Shown: one piece after another, positions 59,434 to 64,000 of the stretch | Layout: the number at the start of each line of letters is the position of its first letter | Numbering within the stretch: the first letter of the stretch is position 1 | Assembly (NCBI RefSeq): GCF_026342435.1 | Contig: NZ_JAPEMT010000002.1 | Coordinates: 1,364,001 to 1,428,000 of the forward strand | Source: Streptomyces sp. NBC_00237 | Lineage (GTDB): Bacteria > Actinomycetota > Actinomycetes > Streptomycetales > Streptomycetaceae | Direction of reading: 5' to 3' | DNA: 64,000 nucleotides | The notes under the pieces: generated by a model | What the model was told of the DNA's origin: nothing | Seen by the model: the letters and a program-made list of their open reading frames with translations, nothing else | Database searches by the model: none | Made by a program: the position numbers and the translations under genes

Positions 59434-60168
59434 TTACAGCTGATGCCGGTGGGCTCGGTCGCGGATCATGAGTGCGGCGCGTTTGCCGGGGAGGTCGACT
59501 TCGGCGGTGAGGCGGAAACCCGCACCGAGGAAGGCCGCGACGGACGGGGTGTTGCGGAGGTCGGGTTCGGCGACGACCCGGGAGCAGGCCGGCCGGTGGT
59601 CCAGTACGAGGTCGGCGACGGCTCGCAGGAGCAGAGTGCCCAGGCCGCGTCCTCGGTCGGCGACGGGGCCCAGGAGGAGATGCACGCCCGTGTCGTGCGG
59701 GCGGGCCGGGTAGTGGCGGGCCAGCGGGTCGAGGTCGGCCCGGTAGATCTCCCAGTAGCTCATCGGGACGCCGTCGAGGACGCCGAGGCAGGGGACGCTG
59801 CGTCCGTCGCCTTCGAGTTGGGGGCGCAGGTGGGCCGCGGTGACCTCCTCGGGCCCTGCCAGCTCCCAGAAGGCGGCGACTGCGGGATCGTTCATCCACC
59901 GGGTGAGGAGCGGCAGGTCCGCCGCCGGGTCCACGAAGCGGAGCCGGAACTTGCCCTCGGGGGTGGCCGCCGCCGACCAGCCCGCGACGGAGTCCAGGAG
60001 GTCGCCCTGCGGCCGGGTCTCCTCCTCGGCGGCGTCGGCGGTCTCCGGCGTTCTGAACCGTGCGACGAACTCGTCGGGCAGCCGGAGCTCCAGGGTCTCC
60101 TCGTTGCTCGGCCTTGCGGAGGAGCCCGGGTCGGCTCCGGTGTCGGTGCTCGCAGGAATGGTGTGCAC
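59434..60168 (-). CDS. GNAT acyltransferase of siderophore type (IucB/RhbD-like)
   Basis: The 244-residue protein has an N-terminal extension then a GNAT domain from about residue 75: 'FRLRFVDPAADLPLLTRWMN', 'FWELAGPEEVTAAHL', 'YWEIYRADLDPLARHYPARP' in outline. The acetyl-CoA loop is 'ADRGRGLGTLLL'. This is the pattern of siderophore acyltransferases that acylate an N-hydroxylated diamine. It sits between two NIS synthetases. The GTG start has gaggagag upstream. The acyl donor (acetyl, succinyl or longer) cannot be read. Confidence 0.88.
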   Translation of the reverse strand: MHTIPASTDTGADPGSSARPSNEETLELRLPDEFVARFRTPETADAAEEETRPQGDLLDSVAGWSAAATPEGKFRLRFVDPAADLPLLTRWMNDPAVAAFWELAGPEEVTAAHLRPQLEGDGRSVPCLGVLDGVPMSYWEIYRADLDPLARHYPARPHDTGVHLLLGPVADRGRGLGTLLLRAVADLVLDHRPACSRVVAEPDLRNTPSVAAFLGAGFRLTAEVDLPGKRAALMIRDRAHRHQL

Positions 60169-60295
60169 GGCGGCGCTCTCCTCTCAGCGGGCCGATGGGG
60201 TGGCGGGCCCGCGGCTGGACTCGGGGTGCGAAGCGGGGGAACTTTTGTGTGGTGGCGGGGCGTTGAGTCGGCAAGGGCCGCAAGGGCCTGGCGGG

Positions 60296-62383
60296 TCAGG
60301 GGCGGAGGGGGTTGGCGATGGTGACGTAGACGGACTGGGTGTCGACCGGGCCCACGAGCTCGTCCAGGCCGTGCAGCCGGGTGAGCAGGTTGGCCTTGCA
60401 GCGGAGGGTCGGCCTCTCCAGGAGCTGGGCGGGCAGCGCGGAGCCGAGGCCGGTGGACTTGCCGAGGAACTGGCGCAGGGCGGCGATCAGGACCCGCTCG
60501 TCGGCGAGACGCTGGGCGCCGAACGCGCCGATCAGACCGAGGATGTTGTTGATGCCGAGGTAGTAGGCGAAGCGTTCGTCCGTGACGGCGTCGCTGACGA
60601 AGGTGTCGCTGTGTTCGCCGATGCCGGGCAGGCGTGCTTCGAGGGTGTCGCGGTGGGACTCGCGGAAGTAGTAGCCCTGGTTGTCGCGGTAGCGGCCGCC
60701 GACGGGCCAGCCGTCGCGGTCGAGCAGGGCCAGGGTGTTCTGCTGGTGGGCCTCCAGGGCGACGCCCGCCGTGCCGTCGAGCCAGAGCACGGGGCGTACG
60801 ACCTGGTCGAGGTAGCGCAGGAACCACTCGGCGGAGACGGCTCCCACGGGCTTTCCGGTACGGGAAGCGAGCCGCGCCACGCAGTCCGCGAGGCGGGAGT
60901 GCATGCCGGTCCGTCCCGGCCAGGGGCGGGGCGCGGTCAGGCCCGCGATGCAGACGGCGTCGTCGGCGGGCCCGAAGGGATTGTGCCGGACCATGACGTC
61001 GAGGCCGGGAACGGGTTCGCCATCCGGGGAGTCGACGGCGAGCCAGGCCGGGTCGCGGACGATGTCGAAGCCGGGGTGTGCGGCGTGCCACTGCTCGGCG
61101 AGTCCGCCGCGCAGCAGGCGGTGCACCTCGACGCCCCGGTGGAGTTCCTTGCGGAGGTTCTCGCGGCGGGAGTTGGTGATGCGCAGGCCGAGGGAGAGCT
61201 TGAGCATCGTCGCGGCCCCTGGCCTGTGCACCGTACGCACGGAGGAGGTCGGGTACCACGCGTCGCCGGACGGGCCGAGGTCGTGCAGCTGCCCTTCGGC
61301 GAGGAGCGCGGCGACGGCCGGGCGCAGTGCCAGTTCGCGGGCCTGCCAGGGGTGGAGCGGAAGCGGCACGGTCCCTTCCGGTACGCGCAGGTCTCCGGCC
61401 AGCCGCATGGCGAGCTGCTCGGCCTTGAGGGTGCGCCCGCGTTCCGTCCAGGCGGAGTCCTGGGCGAGTACGGAACGGTCGACGGCCATCCAGTGCAGAG
61501 GGAACGAACCCCTCAACTCGGGTGAGTAGCGGCGCGCTTCGGCTTCGGAGAGCCCTTCCCTGCTCTTGGGTGTGGGGTGCGTCGGGTGCCCGAGGAGCAG
61601 GGACTGTTCGGCGGCGAGGAAGAGGTCGACAGACCCCTCGGCCCCTCCCTCGCTCCCGCCCTCCGGGCCGGGGGCGCGGCGGCGGTCGGCGAGGAAGTCG
61701 GCGGTCCTGCGCACGGAGTCGGCGACCCGGCCGACCAGGTCGGCTCCTTCCGGCCGATGGGCTCCGGCGGTGCCGCAGGCAGCCCCTCCTCCCGACACAG
61801 GGCCCGGCACCGGATCCGACACGGAGCCGGGTACCGAGCCCGCCGCCGCATCCGGCACCGCGTCCGGTGCCGACTCCCTGCCGAAGAGGGCCGCGAGGGT
61901 GACCGCGTCGGCCGTCGGAGCGTGCGCGGGGCCACAGGCCAGCACCGGCATCCCGAAGCGGTGCCATCCCGCGACGGACCAGTAGCGGACGGGCACCAGG
62001 AGGGAGGTGCCGGTCTTCGGAAGCGGGATGCGCAGGGTGCTCCCCTGCGGGCGGGGCAGACCGGTCTCGCGCACCCAGCAGCGCAGGAGGTTCTCGACGG
62101 CCGCCGCGTCCGCCGCCGTCTGCGGGTCGGGGTGGTCGAGGAGGTCGGGCCGCGCACCCTGGGCGGGCTGCGGACGGTGCGGCGCGTTGTGTGCCTTGGA
62201 CATCTGCCGGGGGACGGTCACCGGTTCGGCCGGGAGATCCGCCACGGGTGCGGGCGCGGGGGCGTCCACGGATGCGGCGGAGACGGCCGCCACGCGTTCG
62301 GTGTCCTGGCCTGCGTCGGCGTCGGCGCCGACGGCCTCTACTGCGGTGTCCTCATACGTGTCGGGTGCGGGTGTGGGGTTCAC
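60296..62383 (-). CDS. IucA/IucC-family NRPS-independent siderophore synthetase (first)
   Basis: The 695-residue protein has the family motifs 'GHPTHPTPKSREG', 'PLHPWQARELALRP', 'TVHRPGAATMLKLSLGLRIT', 'EAHQQNTLALLDRDG' and 'NQGYYFRES'. The 'EAHQQNTL' form is that of type A (IucA-like) enzymes that first attack citrate. It carries a 70-residue disordered N-terminus and two low-complexity insertions in the first third, one with Val-Pro/Ser-rich repeats ('PDAVPDAAAGSVPGSV') and one Glu/Gly-rich. It is larger than usual relatives (about 590-620) for this reason. Confidence 0.92.
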   Translation of the reverse strand: MNPTPAPDTYEDTAVEAVGADADAGQDTERVAAVSAASVDAPAPAPVADLPAEPVTVPRQMSKAHNAPHRPQPAQGARPDLLDHPDPQTAADAAAVENLLRCWVRETGLPRPQGSTLRIPLPKTGTSLLVPVRYWSVAGWHRFGMPVLACGPAHAPTADAVTLAALFGRESAPDAVPDAAAGSVPGSVSDPVPGPVSGGGAACGTAGAHRPEGADLVGRVADSVRRTADFLADRRRAPGPEGGSEGGAEGSVDLFLAAEQSLLLGHPTHPTPKSREGLSEAEARRYSPELRGSFPLHWMAVDRSVLAQDSAWTERGRTLKAEQLAMRLAGDLRVPEGTVPLPLHPWQARELALRPAVAALLAEGQLHDLGPSGDAWYPTSSVRTVHRPGAATMLKLSLGLRITNSRRENLRKELHRGVEVHRLLRGGLAEQWHAAHPGFDIVRDPAWLAVDSPDGEPVPGLDVMVRHNPFGPADDAVCIAGLTAPRPWPGRTGMHSRLADCVARLASRTGKPVGAVSAEWFLRYLDQVVRPVLWLDGTAGVALEAHQQNTLALLDRDGWPVGGRYRDNQGYYFRESHRDTLEARLPGIGEHSDTFVSDAVTDERFAYYLGINNILGLIGAFGAQRLADERVLIAALRQFLGKSTGLGSALPAQLLERPTLRCKANLLTRLHGLDELVGPVDTQSVYVTIANPLRP

Positions 62384-62440
62384 GGAGGGCTTCCTTGGGA
62401 GGTTGTTCCGGTGCCAGCCTCTGTCGGCTGCCAGCCGGTG

Positions 62441-64000
62441 TCAGCACGATGTGCCGGTCGGTTCCTGGCGGTACTGCTCCGGGCGGTACTGCCCCTGACG
62501 GGGCGGCTGGGTGCGGTACGGCGAGCGCTCGGCGGCCGCGAGGGCGTCGGCGAACCGGTCCAGTACCGCTACGGCCTGTTCGTCGGTGAGGGTGAGCGGC
62601 GGCAGCAGCCGTACGACCGCCGAGTGGCGGCCGCCGACCTCGACGATGAGCCCGCGCCGCAGACACTCCTGCTGAACGGCGGCGGCCAGCGCGGGTGCCG
62701 CAGGCGCGGGACCGGACTCCGCGACCCCGTCACTCCAGTCCTGGGAATTGCCGTCCTCGGAACTCCGGTCCACGGACGTGTCGCTTTGATCCGCGCGATC
62801 CCCACCGAGGCCCTCCCCCACCGCCCGCTCGGGATCCACCAGCTCGACGCCGATCATCAGGCCACGGCCCCGGACGTCCCCGATGACCGGGTGCTCGGCG
62901 GCCAGTTGGCGCAGCTGCGCGAGCATGCGCGCGCCGAGCGTCCCCGCGCGCTCCGCGAGCCCGTTCTCCCGTACGTACCGCATGGTGGCGGCACCGGCGG
63001 CCATGGCGAGCTGGTTCCCGCGGAAGGTGCCCGCGTGCGCGCCGGGTTCCCAGGCGTCGAGTTCGGCCCGGTAGACGATGACGGCGAGCGGCAGGCTGCC
63101 GCCGATCGCCTTGGACATGACCATGACGTCGGGCACGATCCCGCTGTGCTCGACCGCCCAGAACGCGCCGGTCCTGCCGACCCCGGTCTGTACCTCGTCC
63201 ACGATCAACGGGATCCGGCGGGCCGAGGTGATCTCCCGCATCCGCCGCAGCCAGCCGTCCGGTGCCGGGATCACTCCGCCCTCGCCCTGTACGGGTTCGA
63301 GGATCATCCCTGCGGGCCTCGGCACTCCGCCCTTGGGGTCGTCCAGCAGGCTCTGCGTCCAGTGCGCGGCGAGCGCCGCCGCCCGCTCGCCGCCGACCCC
63401 GAAGGGACAGCGGTAGTCGTACGGATAGGGCAGCCGCGTCACCCGTACGTCCTGCGCCCCGCCCGACGCGTCCAGCGCCCCGGCGGTCATGCCGTGGTAG
63501 GCACCGGTGAAGGACAGCAGCCCGCTGCGGCCGGTGGCGGTGCGCACCAGCTTCAGCGCGGCCTCGACCGCGTCGGTGCCGGCCGGTCCGCAGAACTGCA
63601 CCCTCGCGTCGGCGGCGAGTCCCGGCGGCAGTGTCGCGAAGAGCTCGGTGGTGAAGGCGTCCTTGACGGGGGTGGCCAGGTCCAGGACGTGCAGCGGGGC
63701 GCCCGAGTCGATGACCTTCTTGATCGCTTCGAGCACCACCGGGTGGTTGTGCCCGAGGGCGAGCGTCCCGGCCCCGGAGAGACAGTCCAGGTAGCGCCGC
63801 CCGTCCGCCCCCTCGATCGTCAGCCCTCGCGCGCGTACGGGAACGATCGGGAGCGAGCGCGCGTACGTCCGGGCGGCGGACTCGCGCAGCGACTGCCGGC
63901 GCAGGATGCCCTCGTGGGCGACCGTCGGCCGGTCGGCGGCGGGCGGAGCGCCGGTCGGCGGGGCGGCGCCCGGCTGGGCAACGAGTGCCGATGCCGGAGC
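62441..64000 (-). CDS. Diaminobutyrate-type class III aminotransferase, N-terminus outside the window
   Basis: The gene is cut by the right edge; 519 residues are visible. It has the class III PLP fold, with 'CLSGAGTLALGHNHP', 'GPAGTDAVEAALKLVRTAT', the PLP-binding Asp in 'IVDEVQTGVGRTG' and the PLP lysine in 'MVMSKAIGGSLPLAV' (codon 63110-63112). It also has 'GAHAGTFRGNQLAMAAG', characteristic of 2,4-diaminobutyrate:2-oxoglutarate aminotransferases. In siderophore operons it makes diaminobutyrate, the precursor of 1,3-diaminopropane. An acidic insertion of about 45 residues (around 'RADQSDTSVDRSSEDG') interrupts the C-terminal domain, and the last 30 residues are Gln/Arg-rich. It lies 57 bases before the first synthetase. 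Confidence 0.93.
   Translation of the reverse strand, partial: APASALVAQPGAAPPTGAPPAADRPTVAHEGILRRQSLRESAARTYARSLPIVPVRARGLTIEGADGRRYLDCLSGAGTLALGHNHPVVLEAIKKVIDSGAPLHVLDLATPVKDAFTTELFATLPPGLAADARVQFCGPAGTDAVEAALKLVRTATGRSGLLSFTGAYHGMTAGALDASGGAQDVRVTRLPYPYDYRCPFGVGGERAAALAAHWTQSLLDDPKGGVPRPAGMILEPVQGEGGVIPAPDGWLRRMREITSARRIPLIVDEVQTGVGRTGAFWAVEHSGIVPDVMVMSKAIGGSLPLAVIVYRAELDAWEPGAHAGTFRGNQLAMAAGAATMRYVRENGLAERAGTLGARMLAQLRQLAAEHPVIGDVRGRGLMIGVELVDPERAVGEGLGGDRADQSDTSVDRSSEDGNSQDWSDGVAESGPAPAAPALAAAVQQECLRRGLIVEVGGRHSAVVRLLPPLTLTDEQAVAVLDRFADALAAAERSPYRTQPPRQGQYRPEQYRQEPTGTSC

Noticed and set aside
57340..62440. Iron box (DmdR/IdeR site) inside the siderophore operon
   Set aside because: No ttaggttaggctaacctaa-like sequence was seen in the short gaps; it is expected upstream of the aminotransferase, outside the window.

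Overview
The window is a stretch of high-GC actinobacterial chromosome that I assign to Streptomyces. The reasons are GC-rich third codon positions throughout, a WhiH-type sporulation regulator directly beside an HrdB-type principal sigma factor, a DasR-type operator before ptsH, a class II ribonucleotide reductase paired with NrdR, and many small Streptomyces-only families. From memory, not from a search, the gene order from ptsH to the nrdR/lexA region matches the conserved core of the S. coelicolor chromosome around SCO58xx. Most of the window is therefore housekeeping DNA, with accessory material at both ends.

Layout. Positions 1-3097 (+) hold the end of a small biosynthetic operon: an adenylation/carrier/thioesterase protein cut by the window edge, an NAD-dependent epimerase/reductase and an NTF2-like protein. 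A 560-base gap with a possible decayed gene follows. Positions 3657-9185 (-) carry thymidine kinase, an alkaline-phosphatase-fold phosphodiesterase, a DUF5998 protein and a large GNAT/acyl-CoA-synthetase fusion. Then come ptsH with a dre site, a GntR regulator, an M23 cell-wall peptidase behind a c-di-AMP riboswitch, and two coupled M16 peptidases. Topoisomerase IV subunit genes parC (14971-17424) and parE (25550-27667) flank a block with a CobW GTPase, small Streptomyces proteins, a CitA-like sensor kinase without an adjacent regulator, an acetate-type symporter with its DUF485 partner, and a NarL-type two-component pair.

Positions 28118-32598 hold a DUF7455 protein, a secreted trypsin-like protease, hrdB and whiH. 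Positions 32759-39366 (-) hold an ATPase-permease fusion, a Nudix/winged-helix regulator of NrtR type, a glycogen-debranching-like protein and a DUF4192 protein. Next comes a RecQ-family helicase carrying a phosphoribosyltransferase-like tail. Positions 41915-50176 hold conserved hypotheticals, RNase HII, a DUF4153 membrane protein, an ADP-ribosylglycohydrolase, a histidine phosphatase, a DUF4937-like protein, an arylamine N-acetyltransferase and a TerD protein.

Positions 50291-57339 form a DNA precursor and repair block: nrdJ, nrdR, lexA and a DinG-like helicase, with recognisable NrdR and LexA sites. Positions 57414-64000 (-) carry an NRPS-independent siderophore operon: a diaminobutyrate-type aminotransferase cut by the right edge, an IucA/IucC synthetase, a GNAT acyltransferase and a second synthetase. 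This points to a citrate-hydroxamate product of the schizokinen/rhizobactin kind, but the decarboxylase and N-hydroxylase are not in view.

No tRNA, rRNA, insertion sequence, phage or CRISPR array was recognised. The less ordinary signals are a head-to-head pair of DnaA-box sequences in the recQ divergent promoter, the RecQ-PRTase fusion, a LexA-like box before parE, an 8 x 18 bp repeat array before the Nudix regulator, several tandem duplications lying on stop codons, and low-complexity insertions inside conserved enzyme domains.
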